From contig NZ_JAINRD010000038.1 in the NCBI RefSeq assembly GCF_020400605.1, positions 1-47,683 on the forward strand: 47,683 nucleotides of DNA, written 5' to 3'. The notes under the pieces were generated by a model. The model was not told the DNA's origin and ran no database searches. It was given only the letters and a program-made list of their open reading frames with translations. This DNA is from Streptomyces aculeolatus. GTDB lineage: Bacteria; Actinomycetota; Actinomycetes; Streptomycetales; Streptomycetaceae. Below, piece after piece: positions 7,435 through 16,600 of this stretch. The position numbers and the translations under genes are program-made. How positions within the stretch are numbered: position 1 is the stretch's first letter; each line of letters starts with the position of its first letter.

Positions 7435-9099
7435 ATGGGCGCAACGTCGACCGCACGCCGCGGCCAGCCCCGCGGCCCCGGCCGGCGGCTCGGCTGGCCG
7501 CGCCGTGTCTCCTCCCAGATCCTGCTCATGCAGCTCGCCCTGGCCACGGGCGTCACCATCCTCGCCGCCGCGCTGTTCCTCGCGCCGTACAGCGACGAGC
7601 TGGACCGGCAGGTGATGCGCCGTGCGATGGCCATCGCGCAGAGCACCGCCGTCGAACCCGGCCTCGCCGAGGCGCTGCTGACCACCCCCGCGGAGCCGGC
7701 GGGGCCCGTGCAGCGCCGCGCTGAGCGGATCCGCAAGGCCACCGGCGCCGAGTACGTCGTCGTGCTGGACAACCGCGGTGTGCGCTGGTCCCACACCCGG
7801 CCCGAGCGCGTCGGCCACCGCGTCTCCACCGACCCCTCCGCCGCGCTCGCCGGCGAGGAGTGGATGGGCATCGACACCGGCACCATGGGGCGCACCGCCC
7901 GCGGCAAGGTGCCGCTCTACGACCGCGAGGGGCGGATCGTCGGCGCCGTCTCCGTCGGCATCCCCTACGAGGGCGTACGCGACCGCCTCATCGCCGCGGT
8001 CCCCGGCGTGCTGGCGTACGCGGGGGGCGCGCTGGCCGTCGGCGCGCTGGTCGCCTTCGCGCACTCCCGCCGGCTCCAGCGCCGCACCCGCGACCTCGCG
8101 TTCTCCGACATAGCCGCCCTCCTCGACGAGCGCGAGGCGATGCTCCACGGCATCCGCGAGGGCGTCGTCGCCCTCGACGGCGGCGGCCGGCTGCGGCTCG
8201 TCAACGACGAGGCCGCCCGGCTGCTCGGCATCGACCCCGAGCACACCGGCCGGCCGCTGGACGACGTGCTGCGCCCGGGCCGTACCGCCGACGTGCTCGC
8301 CGGCCGGGTCGCCGGCTCCGACCTGCTGACCGTCAGCGACGGCCGGGTGCTCGTCGCCAACCGGATGCCCACAGCCGACGGCGGCGCCGTCGCCACCTTG
8401 CGCGACCGTACGGAACTGGAGCAGCTCGGCCGCGAACTCGACTCCACCCGCGGCCTCATCGACGCCCTGCGCGCCCAGGACCACGAGCACGCCAACCACC
8501 TGCACACCCTGCTCGGGCTGCTGGAGCTGGGCATGGCCGAGGAGGCCACCGAGTACATCGCCGAGGCCGCCGGCGCCCGCCGGGCCACCGCGGAGCAGGT
8601 CACCGGCCGGATCCGCGACCCGCTGCTGGCCGCGCTGCTCGTCGGCAAGGCGACCGTCGCCGCGGAGCGGGGCGTGCCGCTGGTGGTGACGGGGGAGCTG
8701 CCGGACCGGGCCGTCGACCCGCGCGGGCTGGTCACGATCGTCGGCAACCTCGTCGACAACGCCCTGGACGCGGCGGTGGGTTCGCCGGCCCCGCTGGTCG
8801 AGGTTGACCTGCGGGCGGACGGCGAGACGGTGCGGCTGCGGGTCGCCGACTCCGGGCCCGGGGTGCCGGCCGAGCGGCGCGAGCTGGTCTTCGCCGACGG
8901 CTGGACGACGAAGGAGCCGCCCGCGCACGGCAGGCGGGGCCTCGGCCTCGCGCTGGTACGGCGGCTCGCCGAGCGGCACGGCGGCCGCGCGGAGGTCGGC
9001 GAACGGGCCGGCGGGGGCGCGGAGTTCACCGTCGTGCTGCCGGAGGCGCTGGCGCCGGCGGCCGGGCGCGTACCGGGCCGCCGGCTGCCGGCCCCGTAG
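7435..9099 (+). CDS. DcuS/CitA-type sensor histidine kinase, no adjacent response regulator
   Basis: Membrane sensor kinase of the citrate/C4-dicarboxylate family, 554 residues. Domains: basic N-terminus, membrane span at about 29-50, extracytoplasmic PAS-like sensor at about 51-185, second span at about 187-208, cytoplasmic PAS at about 225-325, then the dimerisation helix with His350 (HEHANHLH, as in DcuS/CitA kinases). The ATPase domain shows NLVDNALDAA (438-447), DSGPG (472-476) and RRGLGLAL (500-507). A TACGGT hexamer eight bases before the ATG and the lack of a ribosome site suggest a leaderless transcript. No response-regulator gene follows; the next gene, 54 bases away and convergent, is an ActP-like symporter. 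The family usually senses di- or tricarboxylates; the ligand here is unknown. Confidence 0.9.
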   Translation: MGATSTARRGQPRGPGRRLGWPRRVSSQILLMQLALATGVTILAAALFLAPYSDELDRQVMRRAMAIAQSTAVEPGLAEALLTTPAEPAGPVQRRAERIRKATGAEYVVVLDNRGVRWSHTRPERVGHRVSTDPSAALAGEEWMGIDTGTMGRTARGKVPLYDREGRIVGAVSVGIPYEGVRDRLIAAVPGVLAYAGGALAVGALVAFAHSRRLQRRTRDLAFSDIAALLDEREAMLHGIREGVVALDGGGRLRLVNDEAARLLGIDPEHTGRPLDDVLRPGRTADVLAGRVAGSDLLTVSDGRVLVANRMPTADGGAVATLRDRTELEQLGRELDSTRGLIDALRAQDHEHANHLHTLLGLLELGMAEEATEYIAEAAGARRATAEQVTGRIRDPLLAALLVGKATVAAERGVPLVVTGELPDRAVDPRGLVTIVGNLVDNALDAAVGSPAPLVEVDLRADGETVRLRVADSGPGVPAERRELVFADGWTTKEPPAHGRRGLGLALVRRLAERHGGRAEVGERAGGGAEFTVVLPEALAPAAGRVPGRRLPAP

Positions 9100-9153
9100 C
9101 CCGGGCCGCCGCCCCCGCCCCGCCACGCCGCCGTGCCCGCCGCGGCCACGCCG

Positions 9154-10788
9154 CTACGCCGCCCCCGCCCCGGTCAGCGCCCGGACCTCGGTCTTCGCGT
9201 GCCGTACCGGATCGGCGGGCTCCGCGGACGTGACCGTGCCCAGCCAGCCCGCGAGGAAGCCCAGCGGCACGGAGACCAGCCCCGGGTTCTGCAGCGGGAA
9301 GACGTGGAAGTCCACGCCTGGGAAGAGGGCGTCCGGGCTGCCCGAGACCACGGGCGAGAACACCACCAGCAGCACCGCGGGGCCGAGGCCGCCGTACACC
9401 GCCCACAGCGCGCCGCGCGCGGTGAAGCGGCGCCAGAACAGCGCGTAGAGCAGCACCGGCAGGTTCGCCGAGGCCGCCACCGCGAACGCGAGCCCCACCA
9501 GGAACGCCACGTTCAGGTCCCGGGCCAGCAGCCCGAGGCCGATGGCGAGCGCCCCGATGACCGCCGCGGCCACCCGCGCCACGGCCACCTCGCCGGCGCC
9601 CGCGCCGTCCGCGTCCCCGGCCGTACGGTCCCCGCGGCGCCGCGCGCGGGAGCGGCGCACCGTCGCGTACAGGTCGTGGGCCACCGACGCCGACGACGCC
9701 AGCGTGATCCCCGCGACCACCGCGAGGATCGTCGCGAACGCGACGGCCGCCACCACGGCGAAGAGAACCGTGCCACCGGTGGAGGCCGCGCCGCCGCCGA
9801 GGTCGAGCGCCAGCAGCGGCACCGCCATGTTGCCCGACGGGTCGTCCGCGCGCACCGCGTCGCCGCCCACGAGCGCCGCGGCGCCGAAGCCGAGCACGAT
9901 CGTCATCAGGTAGAAGCCGCCGATCAGCCCGATCGACCAGACCACCGAGCGGCGCGCGGAGGTGGCCGTCGGCACGGTGTAGAAGCGGGCCAGGATGTGC
10001 GGCAGCCCCGCGGTGCCGAGGACCAGCGCGATGCCGAGGCTGAGGAAGTCCAGCCGGTCGGTGACCCCGCCGCCGTACGCCAGGCCCGGAGCGAGGAAGT
10101 CGGCACCGTGGCCGCTGCGCCCGGCCGCGGACTCCAGCAGCGCGCCGACGTCGCCGTGGAAGCGCAGCAGCACCAGCACGGTGAGCGTGAGCGCCCCGGC
10201 CAGCAGCAGCACGGCCTTGACGATCTGGATCCAGGTCGTCGCGCGCATCCCGCCGAGCACGACGTACGTCACCATCAGCGCGCCCACGCCCGCGACCGCC
10301 GCGGTGCGCGCGCCGGTGCCGGTGTGGCCGCCGGCCAGCAGCGCCACCAGGCTGCCCGCGCCGACCATCTGCGCGACGAGGTACAGCACCGAGACCGTGA
10401 CCGACGAGATGCCCGCAGCGAACCGCACCTGCGGCCGGCGCAGCCGGGAGGCGACGACGTCGGCGAGGGTGAACCGGCCGCAGTTGCGTACGAGTTCGGC
10501 GACGAACAGCAGCACGACGAGCCACGCGACGAGGAAGCCGACGGAGTACAGCACGCCGTCGTAGCCGTAGAGGGCGATGAGGCCGGAGATGCCGAGGAAG
10601 GAGGCGGCGGACATGTAGTCCCCGGAGATGGCGAAACCGTTCTCCATGGGGGTGAACAGCCGCCCGCCGGCGTAGAACTCCTCCGGTGAGCCGTGCCGCC
10701 GCCGGCCCGCCCAGAGCGTGATGGCCAGCGTCAGCGCCACGAAAGCGCAGAACAGCAGCAGCGCGAGCTTCTGGTGCTCCCCGGTCAC
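9154..10788 (-). CDS. Sodium:solute symporter, ActP-like (acetate/organic acid)
   Basis: Integral membrane symporter of the SSS family, 544 residues and about 13 hydrophobic spans. The segment GLPHILARFYTVP is typical of the ActP/cation-acetate branch, as is the pairing with a DUF485 protein. The GTG start at 10788 overlaps the stop codon of that upstream DUF485 gene by four bases, so the two are translationally coupled. An Arg-rich, poorly conserved cytoplasmic loop lies in the C-terminal half (RRSRARRRGDR). Acetate or another short monocarboxylate is the probable substrate, but the facing DcuS/CitA-type kinase leaves a dicarboxylate possible. Confidence 0.87.
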   Translation of the reverse strand: MTGEHQKLALLLFCAFVALTLAITLWAGRRRHGSPEEFYAGGRLFTPMENGFAISGDYMSAASFLGISGLIALYGYDGVLYSVGFLVAWLVVLLFVAELVRNCGRFTLADVVASRLRRPQVRFAAGISSVTVSVLYLVAQMVGAGSLVALLAGGHTGTGARTAAVAGVGALMVTYVVLGGMRATTWIQIVKAVLLLAGALTLTVLVLLRFHGDVGALLESAAGRSGHGADFLAPGLAYGGGVTDRLDFLSLGIALVLGTAGLPHILARFYTVPTATSARRSVVWSIGLIGGFYLMTIVLGFGAAALVGGDAVRADDPSGNMAVPLLALDLGGGAASTGGTVLFAVVAAVAFATILAVVAGITLASSASVAHDLYATVRRSRARRRGDRTAGDADGAGAGEVAVARVAAAVIGALAIGLGLLARDLNVAFLVGLAFAVAASANLPVLLYALFWRRFTARGALWAVYGGLGPAVLLVVFSPVVSGSPDALFPGVDFHVFPLQNPGLVSVPLGFLAGWLGTVTSAEPADPVRHAKTEVRALTGAGAA

Positions 10789-11450
10789 CGGCCCGGCTCC
10801 CGCGGCGGGTTGCTCCGGGAGTCCACGTAGCCGTCGGCACGGCGGGTCCGCATGGCGATGTCCCAGCGCAGGTCGAGTGCGGCCGGGTCCCGGCGCAGCC
10901 GGGCGTGCCGGGCGTACGCCCAGGTGAGCAGGAACGTCGTCGCGAACTGGCCGAGGCCGGCGAGCAGCGCGACGTTGACCGGTCCTGCGACCCGGCGGCC
11001 CATCAGCTCGGGGGCGACGGTGGCGGCGACGACGTACGACAGGTACCAGGCGAGGAACGCGAGCGCGGCCGGCACCACGAACCGGCGGTACCGGCGGCGT
11101 ACGCGCTGGAACTCGGGGGTGGCGTGGACGGCGAGGTACACGTCGTCGTCCGGCTCGGCCCAGGCGTCGCCGTCGCGCGCGCCGGACTCCGCGCTCTCCG
11201 CGGCCCGGGGCGGCGGCACGGCCGGGGCTGGCTCCGGCTCCGGCTCCCAGCCGTCCCAGCCCCAGCCGGGGGCCGGTGCGGCGGGGGCGTAGAGCTGCTC
11301 GCGCCGGTCGGTCGGCACCGACCGGGCAGGCCACGGCGACACGTCCGGCCAGGGCGGCCCGTCCGGCCGGCCGGACCAGTCCGGCCGGTCGGACCACGGA
11401 TCGTGGAGCGGGGCTGGCGGGGCCTCCTCGGGCCCGAGGGGGTTGTTCAC
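10785..11450 (-). CDS. DUF485 membrane protein with long Pro/Trp-rich N-terminal tail
   Basis: Small membrane partner of ActP-type symporters (YjcH-like), 221 residues. The DUF485 core is at about 105-190 and has two membrane spans (about 125-146 and 158-180) flanked by Arg-rich loops. Ordinary family members are only about 100 residues; here the first 104 residues are a disordered-looking extension rich in Pro, Trp, Asp and Glu (for example PDWSGRPDGPPWPDVSPWP). A GAGGAG ribosome site nine bases before the GTG supports this start and hence the extension. The stop codon overlaps the symporter start. The function of DUF485 is not known beyond association with the transporter. Confidence 0.85.
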   Translation of the reverse strand: MNNPLGPEEAPPAPLHDPWSDRPDWSGRPDGPPWPDVSPWPARSVPTDRREQLYAPAAPAPGWGWDGWEPEPEPAPAVPPPRAAESAESGARDGDAWAEPDDDVYLAVHATPEFQRVRRRYRRFVVPAALAFLAWYLSYVVAATVAPELMGRRVAGPVNVALLAGLGQFATTFLLTWAYARHARLRRDPAALDLRWDIAMRTRRADGYVDSRSNPPREPGR

Positions 11451-11543
11451 CGGAGTGCTCTCCTCGCTCGGCGGGGTTGCCGACAGCCCAGAATGAGCAA
11501 CGCGGGGAGATCACAGACGGGGCATTCCAGACCCTTCACACCT

Positions 11544-12497
11544 TCAGGCGATAGCCCTGGCGATTTCTGCCACCTGGGCATTGCCTCCTGTACACACGAC
11601 CGCGACGCGCTGCCCGGCGAAGGCGTCCGGGTGCGCGTGGAGCGCCGCGTACGCGGCGGCCCCCGCGCCCTCCGCCAGGGTGTGCGCGTCGCGCATCAGG
11701 CTGCCCTGGGCACGGGCGATCGCCTCGTCGTCGACGAGGAGGAAGTCCGCGAGCCCGGCGCGCATCAGCGACTGCGGCAGCGCGAAGCCGGTGCCGGTGG
11801 CGAGCCCCTCGACGCGGGTGCGGTTGGGGCGTTCGACGAGGCGGCCCGCGCGCCACGACTCGTACGCCGCCGGGGAGGCCTCCGCCTGCACCGCGACCAC
11901 CCGGCAGCGGGGCGCGACGGCCGCCGCGACCAGGCACGCGGCGGCGGCCCCGCTCCCGCTGCCGACGGGGACGAGCACCGCGTCCAGGTCGGGCGCCTGC
12001 TCGAACAGCTCCAGGTACGCCGTGGCCACCCCGGCGACGATCTCCGGCTCGTCCGCGGCGCTGACCAGCCGGGCGCCGCGCTCGGCGGCCAACCGCGCGG
12101 CGTACGGGCCGGCTTCGTCGAAGGTCGCGCCGTGCTCGATCAGCTCCGCGCCGAGGGCGGTGACGGCGCGGGCCTTGCCGGGGTTGGGGCGCTCCGGCAT
12201 CACGATCGTGCACGGCGCGCCGTACCGGGCGGCGGCGTAGGCGAGCGACTGGGCATGGTTGCCGGTGGAGTAGCCCACGATGCCGCGGGCGCGCTCCTCT
12301 CCGGTCATCGAGGCGAGCAGGGTGAGTCCGCCGCGTACCTTGAACGCGCCCGTCGGCTGGGTGTTCTCGTGCTTGACCAGCAGGGCCGAGGCCGCGCCCC
12401 GGTCCAGCGCGGGGTACGACCACAGCGGGGTGGGCGGCAGCACGTCGCGGATCAGCCGGCGGGCGAGCAGGGCGTCGGTGACGCTCGGAGTCCTCAT
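11544..12497 (-). CDS. PLP-dependent threonine/serine dehydratase-like enzyme
   Basis: Fold-type II pyridoxal-phosphate enzyme of 317 residues, related to threonine ammonia-lyase and serine racemase. The Schiff-base lysine is Lys53 in ENTQPTGAFKVRGG, and the phosphate-binding Gly loop is GSGSG at 179-183. STGNHAQS at about 77-84 matches the substrate-carboxylate loop. There is no C-terminal ACT-like regulatory domain, so this is a catabolic or unregulated type rather than the biosynthetic IlvA with its effector domain. The likely reaction is conversion of L-threonine to 2-oxobutyrate (or serine to pyruvate) plus ammonia. It stands alone on the minus strand, 92 bases downstream of parC. Confidence 0.82.
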   Translation of the reverse strand: MRTPSVTDALLARRLIRDVLPPTPLWSYPALDRGAASALLVKHENTQPTGAFKVRGGLTLLASMTGEERARGIVGYSTGNHAQSLAYAAARYGAPCTIVMPERPNPGKARAVTALGAELIEHGATFDEAGPYAARLAAERGARLVSAADEPEIVAGVATAYLELFEQAPDLDAVLVPVGSGSGAAAACLVAAAVAPRCRVVAVQAEASPAAYESWRAGRLVERPNRTRVEGLATGTGFALPQSLMRAGLADFLLVDDEAIARAQGSLMRDAHTLAEGAGAAAYAALHAHPDAFAGQRVAVVCTGGNAQVAEIARAIA

Positions 12498-12589
12498 GGC
12501 ACCCCACGCTGGCACCGGGCGGCGCCCGGGTCCAACGAAAATCGGCCCGAGCGCCCGGCCGGCGCCCCGCCGCCCGCACCGCGGGCCGG

Positions 12590-15043
12590 CTACACCGGCC
12601 CGGCCACCGCCGTCACCTGCTTCGCCAGCGGCGTCCCCGAGCCGTCCCGGCGCGGGTCCGGCTCCGGCAGCTCCACCGGCGCACCCGTACGCCCCGCCGC
12701 GCGGGCCGGCACCGGCCCCGCCCAGGCGAACGTCAGGCCGTCCTCGCCCTTCAGGAACCGCTGGCAGCGCACACCGCCCGTCGCCCGCCCCTTCCGCGGG
12801 AACTGGTCGAACGGCGTCAGCTTCGCCGTCTGCACCCACGCACCGTCCAGCGCCCCGGTGGAGCCCGCGACCGTCAGCACCGCCGCGTCCGCCGCGGGGT
12901 CGACCACGTGGAACGCGACGACCTTCGCCCCCGAGGCCAGCTTCACGCCGGCCATGCCGCCCGCCGGCCGGCCCTGCGGCCGCACCTGCCCCGCGGGATA
13001 CCGCAGCAACTGCGCGTCGCTGGTGACGAACACGAGGTCCTCCTCGCCGGTGCGCAGCTCCGCCGCGCCGACGATCCGGTCGCCGTCCTTGAGCGCGACG
13101 ACCTCCAACTCCTCCTTGTTCGCCGGGTAGTCCGGCACCACCCGCTTGACCACGCCCTGCTCGGTGCCCAGCGCGAGTCCCGGCGAGGACTCGTCGAGCG
13201 TGGTGAGGCAGACGACCTTCTCGCCGTCCGCCAGCGTCAGGAACTCCGACACCGCCGCGCCGCCCGCCAGGCTGGGCCGGGCCGCGGTCTCCGGCAGCAC
13301 CGGCAGGTCGATCACCGACACCCGCAGCAGCCGGCCCTGTGAGGTCACCGCCCCGATGTGCGCCCGCGACGTCGTCGGCACGGCGGAGACGATCACGTCG
13401 TGCTTGACGCGCTTCGCGGGTGCCGGCTCGCCGAAGGGGTCGCCGTTGGCGGTACGGGCCAGCAGCCCGGTGGACGACATCAGCACCCGGCACGGGTCGT
13501 CGGACATCTCCAGCGGCACCGCCGCGGCCGGCTCCCCGCCGGCCTCCAGCAGCACCGTGCGGCGCTCGCTGCCGTACTTCTTCGCCACCGCCGACAGCTC
13601 CCCGGACACCAGCTTGCGCAGCTCCGCGTCCGACTCCAGGATCCGCGTCAGCTCGGCGATCTCCGCCGTCAGCCGGTCCCGCTCGGCCTCCAGCTCCAGC
13701 CGGTCGAACTTCGTCAGCCGGCGCAGCGGCGTGTCCAGGATGTACTGCGTCTGGGTCTCGGAGAGCGAGAAGTGCCCGATCAGCCGCTCCTTGGCCTGCG
13801 CGGCGTTCTCGCTGGCCCGGATGATGCGGATGACCTCGTCGATGTCGAGCAGCGCGACGAGCAGGCCCTCCACCAGGTGCAGCCGGTCGCGGCGCTTGGT
13901 GCGCCGGAACTCGCTGCGGCGCCGCACCACCGTGAAGCGGTGGTCGAGGAAGACCTCCAGCAGCTCCTTCAGGCCCAGCGTGAGCGGCTGGCCGTCGACG
14001 AGCGCGACGTTGTTGATGCCGAAGGTCTCCTCCATCGGCGTCAGTTTGTACAACTGCTCCAGCACAGCCTCCGGGTGGAAGCCGTTCTTGATCTCGAAGA
14101 CCAGCCGCAGGCCGTGCTCGCGGTCCGTGAGGTCCTTCAGGTCGGCGATGCCCTGCAGCCGCTTCGCCCCGATGAGGTCCTTGACCTTGGCGCGGACCTT
14201 CTCCGGGCCGACGGTGAAGGGCAGCTCGGTGACGACGATGCCCTTGCGGCGCGCGGAGACCTGCTCCACCGTCGCGGTGGCGCGGATCTTGAAGCTGCCG
14301 CGGCCCGTCTCGTACGCGTCCCGGATGCCGTCGAGGCCGACGACCCGCCCGCCGGTGGGCAGATCGGGACCCGGCACGTACCGCATGAGGGTCTCCAGGT
14401 CGGCGCCCGGATGCCGGATGAGGTGCCGCGCGGCGGCGACGACCTCGCCGAGGTTGTGCGGCGGCATGTTGGTCGCCATCCCGACCGCGATCCCGGAGGC
14501 GCCGTTCACCAGCAGGTTCGGGAACGCGGACGGCAGGGCGACGGGCTCCTGCTCGCTGCCGTCGTAGTTGGGGACGAAGTCGACGGTGTCCTCGTCGATC
14601 GACTCGACCATGAGCGTCGCGGCGGGCGCCGGGCGGCACTCGGTGTACCGCATGGCCGCGGGCGGGTCGTCGTTGCCGAGGGAGCCGAAGTTGCCGTGGC
14701 CGTCGACCAGCGGCAGCCGCATCGAGAACGGCTGCGCCGTGCGCACCAGCGCGTCGTAGATGGCGGAGTCGCCGTGCGGGTGCAGCCGGCCCATCACCTC
14801 GCCGACGACGCGCGCGCACTTCACGTACGACCGCTCGGGGCGCAGGCCCATCTCGTTCATCTGGTGCAGGATGCGGCGGTGCACGGGCTTCAGGCCGTCG
14901 CGGGCGTCGGGGAGCGCGCGGGAGTAGATGACCGAGTACGCGTATTCAAGGAAGGAGCCCTGCATCTCGTCCACGACGTCGACGTCGAGGATCCGCTCTT
15001 CGAACTCCTCAGGCGGCGGGGCACTGCTTCTGCGGCGGGCCAT
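12590..15043 (-). CDS. parC: DNA topoisomerase IV subunit A (ParC)
   Basis: Breakage-reunion subunit of a type IIA topoisomerase, 817 residues, acting with ParE to decatenate chromosomes. The catalytic Arg132-Tyr133 pair is in AAMRYTECR. The quinolone-determining stretch GRLHPHGDSAIYDALVR includes Ser93 at the GyrA Ser83 position. The C-terminal beta-pinwheel begins near residue 510. It lacks the canonical gyrase box QRRGGKG and has only a degenerate QGRPAGGM, which supports ParC rather than GyrA. The divergent gene upstream encodes an M16 peptidase, as I recall for S. coelicolor parC (annotated there as a second gyrase A subunit). parE is not in the window. Confidence 0.88.
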   Translation of the reverse strand: MARRRSSAPPPEEFEERILDVDVVDEMQGSFLEYAYSVIYSRALPDARDGLKPVHRRILHQMNEMGLRPERSYVKCARVVGEVMGRLHPHGDSAIYDALVRTAQPFSMRLPLVDGHGNFGSLGNDDPPAAMRYTECRPAPAATLMVESIDEDTVDFVPNYDGSEQEPVALPSAFPNLLVNGASGIAVGMATNMPPHNLGEVVAAARHLIRHPGADLETLMRYVPGPDLPTGGRVVGLDGIRDAYETGRGSFKIRATATVEQVSARRKGIVVTELPFTVGPEKVRAKVKDLIGAKRLQGIADLKDLTDREHGLRLVFEIKNGFHPEAVLEQLYKLTPMEETFGINNVALVDGQPLTLGLKELLEVFLDHRFTVVRRRSEFRRTKRRDRLHLVEGLLVALLDIDEVIRIIRASENAAQAKERLIGHFSLSETQTQYILDTPLRRLTKFDRLELEAERDRLTAEIAELTRILESDAELRKLVSGELSAVAKKYGSERRTVLLEAGGEPAAAVPLEMSDDPCRVLMSSTGLLARTANGDPFGEPAPAKRVKHDVIVSAVPTTSRAHIGAVTSQGRLLRVSVIDLPVLPETAARPSLAGGAAVSEFLTLADGEKVVCLTTLDESSPGLALGTEQGVVKRVVPDYPANKEELEVVALKDGDRIVGAAELRTGEEDLVFVTSDAQLLRYPAGQVRPQGRPAGGMAGVKLASGAKVVAFHVVDPAADAAVLTVAGSTGALDGAWVQTAKLTPFDQFPRKGRATGGVRCQRFLKGEDGLTFAWAGPVPARAAGRTGAPVELPEPDPRRDGSGTPLAKQVTAVAGPV

Positions 15044-15137
15044 CTCGGCTGCTGCTCCTCATCGGCTCGTTCACGGGCGGTCGGCGTGCGCCCCCATTGT
15101 GGACCCACGCGCCGACATCGCCGACCACGACCCGGCG

Positions 15138-15189
15138 CACTGCCCCCGGCATACAGTGGGGGCGCGACACCGGACGTCCGGTGTCCCGC
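15138..15189. promoter_or_regulatory. Palindromic control region between parC and the M16 operon
   Basis: The divergent intergenic region holds a perfect 20-bp palindrome, GACACCGGACGTCCGGTGTC at 15166-15185. It extends to 28 bp (15162-15189) with one mismatched pair. Immediately before it are a -10-like TACAGT at 15152-15157 and a second inverted repeat (CACTG 15138-15142 with CAGTG 15154-15158; GCCCCC with GGGGGC). The position just downstream of a -10 element suits a repressor operator for the M16 genes. Confidence 0.6.
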
Positions 15190-15214
15190 GTACAGCAGCG
15201 ATCGAAGGGACTCC

Positions 15215-16600
15215 ATGCCCATGGGTCAGACGGCCACCCCGCAGGCCAACTCAGGCGGACTGACACTGGAAGAACACCGCTTGGACAACGGGCTGCGGGT
15301 CATCCTCTCCGAGGACCATCTCACGCCCGTCGCCTCGGTGTGCATCTGGTACGACGTGGGCTCGCGCCACGAGGTGGCCGGCCGCACCGGCCTCGCCCAC
15401 CTCTTCGAGCACCTGATGTTCCAGGGCTCGGCGCAGGTCTCCGGCAACGGGCACTTCGAGCTGGTGCAGGGGGCCGGCGGCTCGCTCAACGGCACCACGA
15501 GCTTCGAGCGCACCAACTACTTCGAGACCATGCCGGCCCACCAGCTCGAACTGGCGCTGTGGCTGGAGGCCGACCGGATGGGCTCGCTGCTCACCGCGCT
15601 CACCGAGGAGAGCCTGGACAACCAGCGCGACGTGGTGAAGAACGAGCGCCGGCAGCGGTACGACAACGTCCCGTACGGCACGGCGTTCGAGAAGCTCGCC
15701 GCGATGACGTACCCCGAAGGGCACCCGTACCACCACACGCCGATCGGCTCGATGGCCGACCTGGACGCCACCTCGCTCGCGGACTGCCAGGAGTTCTTCC
15801 GCACGTACTACTCGCCGAGCAACGCGGTGCTCTCCGTCGTCGGCGACATCGACCCGGCGCAGGCGCTCGCCTGGGTCCAGCGGTACTTCGGCTCCATCCC
15901 CGCGCACGAGGGCAAGCAGCCCCCGCGCGACGGCTCGCTGCCCGACACGCTCGGCGGCGCGCAGCGCGTGCCGCTCGCCGAAGAGGTGCCGTCGCGGGCG
16001 CTGATGGCCTCGTACCGGCTGCCCGAGGACGGCACCCGCGAGGCCGACGCCGCGGACCTGGCCCTGACCGTGCTCGGCGGCGGCGAGTCCTCCCGGCTCT
16101 ACAACCGCCTGGTGCGCCGCGACCGGCTCGCGGTGGCGGCCGGGTTCGGGATGCTGCGGCTCGCCGGCGCGCCGTCGCTCGGCTGGCTGGACGTCAAGGC
16201 GTCCGGCGGCGTCGAGGTGCCCGCCATCGAGGCCGCCGTCGACGAGGAGCTGGCCCGCTTCGCCGAACAGGGGCCCACGCCCGAGGAGATGGAGCGGGCG
16301 CAGGCGCAGCTGGAGCGCGAGTGGCTGGACCGGCTGGCGACCGTCGCCGGCCGCGCGGACGAGTTCTGCCGGTACGCGGTCCTCTTCGGCGACCCGAAGC
16401 TGGCGCTCGGCGCGGTCGAGCGGATCCTCGGCGTCACCGCCGAGGAGGTGCAGGCCGTCGCCAAGGCGCGGCTGATCCCGGAGAACCGCGCGGCCCTCGT
16501 GTACGAGCCCACGGCACCGGCGGCCGACGAGGCTGACGCCGACGAGAACGCCGGCGCCGCGGGCGCCGCGAGCACCGAGGAAGACGAGGTTCAGGCGTGA
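15215..16600 (+). CDS. M16-family zinc metallopeptidase, catalytic subunit
   Basis: Pitrilysin/mitochondrial-processing-peptidase-like protease of 461 residues. The inverted zinc motif HLFEH is at 62-66 and the third ligand is probably Glu144 (VKNER). Two M16 half-domains follow in the usual order, and the C-terminal tail is acidic and Ala-rich. GAAGGGA lies four bases before the first ATG and ten before a second in-frame ATG at 15221, so either may be used. Its stop overlaps the start of the next M16 gene by four bases. The two products probably form a heterodimer like the bacterial alpha/beta processing peptidases. No signal peptide is seen, so cytoplasmic peptide turnover is likely; substrates are unknown. 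Confidence 0.9.
   Translation: MPMGQTATPQANSGGLTLEEHRLDNGLRVILSEDHLTPVASVCIWYDVGSRHEVAGRTGLAHLFEHLMFQGSAQVSGNGHFELVQGAGGSLNGTTSFERTNYFETMPAHQLELALWLEADRMGSLLTALTEESLDNQRDVVKNERRQRYDNVPYGTAFEKLAAMTYPEGHPYHHTPIGSMADLDATSLADCQEFFRTYYSPSNAVLSVVGDIDPAQALAWVQRYFGSIPAHEGKQPPRDGSLPDTLGGAQRVPLAEEVPSRALMASYRLPEDGTREADAADLALTVLGGGESSRLYNRLVRRDRLAVAAGFGMLRLAGAPSLGWLDVKASGGVEVPAIEAAVDEELARFAEQGPTPEEMERAQAQLEREWLDRLATVAGRADEFCRYAVLFGDPKLALGAVERILGVTAEEVQAVAKARLIPENRAALVYEPTAPAADEADADENAGAAGAASTEEDEVQA

Noticed and set aside
11276..11420. GGCCGG-rich repeats considered as a repeat array or regulatory element
   Set aside because: They are explained by the Pro/Trp/Asp-coding tail of the DUF485 gene.
12590..15043. 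Assignment of this gene as gyrA
   Set aside because: The canonical GyrA box is missing and the neighbours match the second type IIA subunit A locus, so ParC is preferred.
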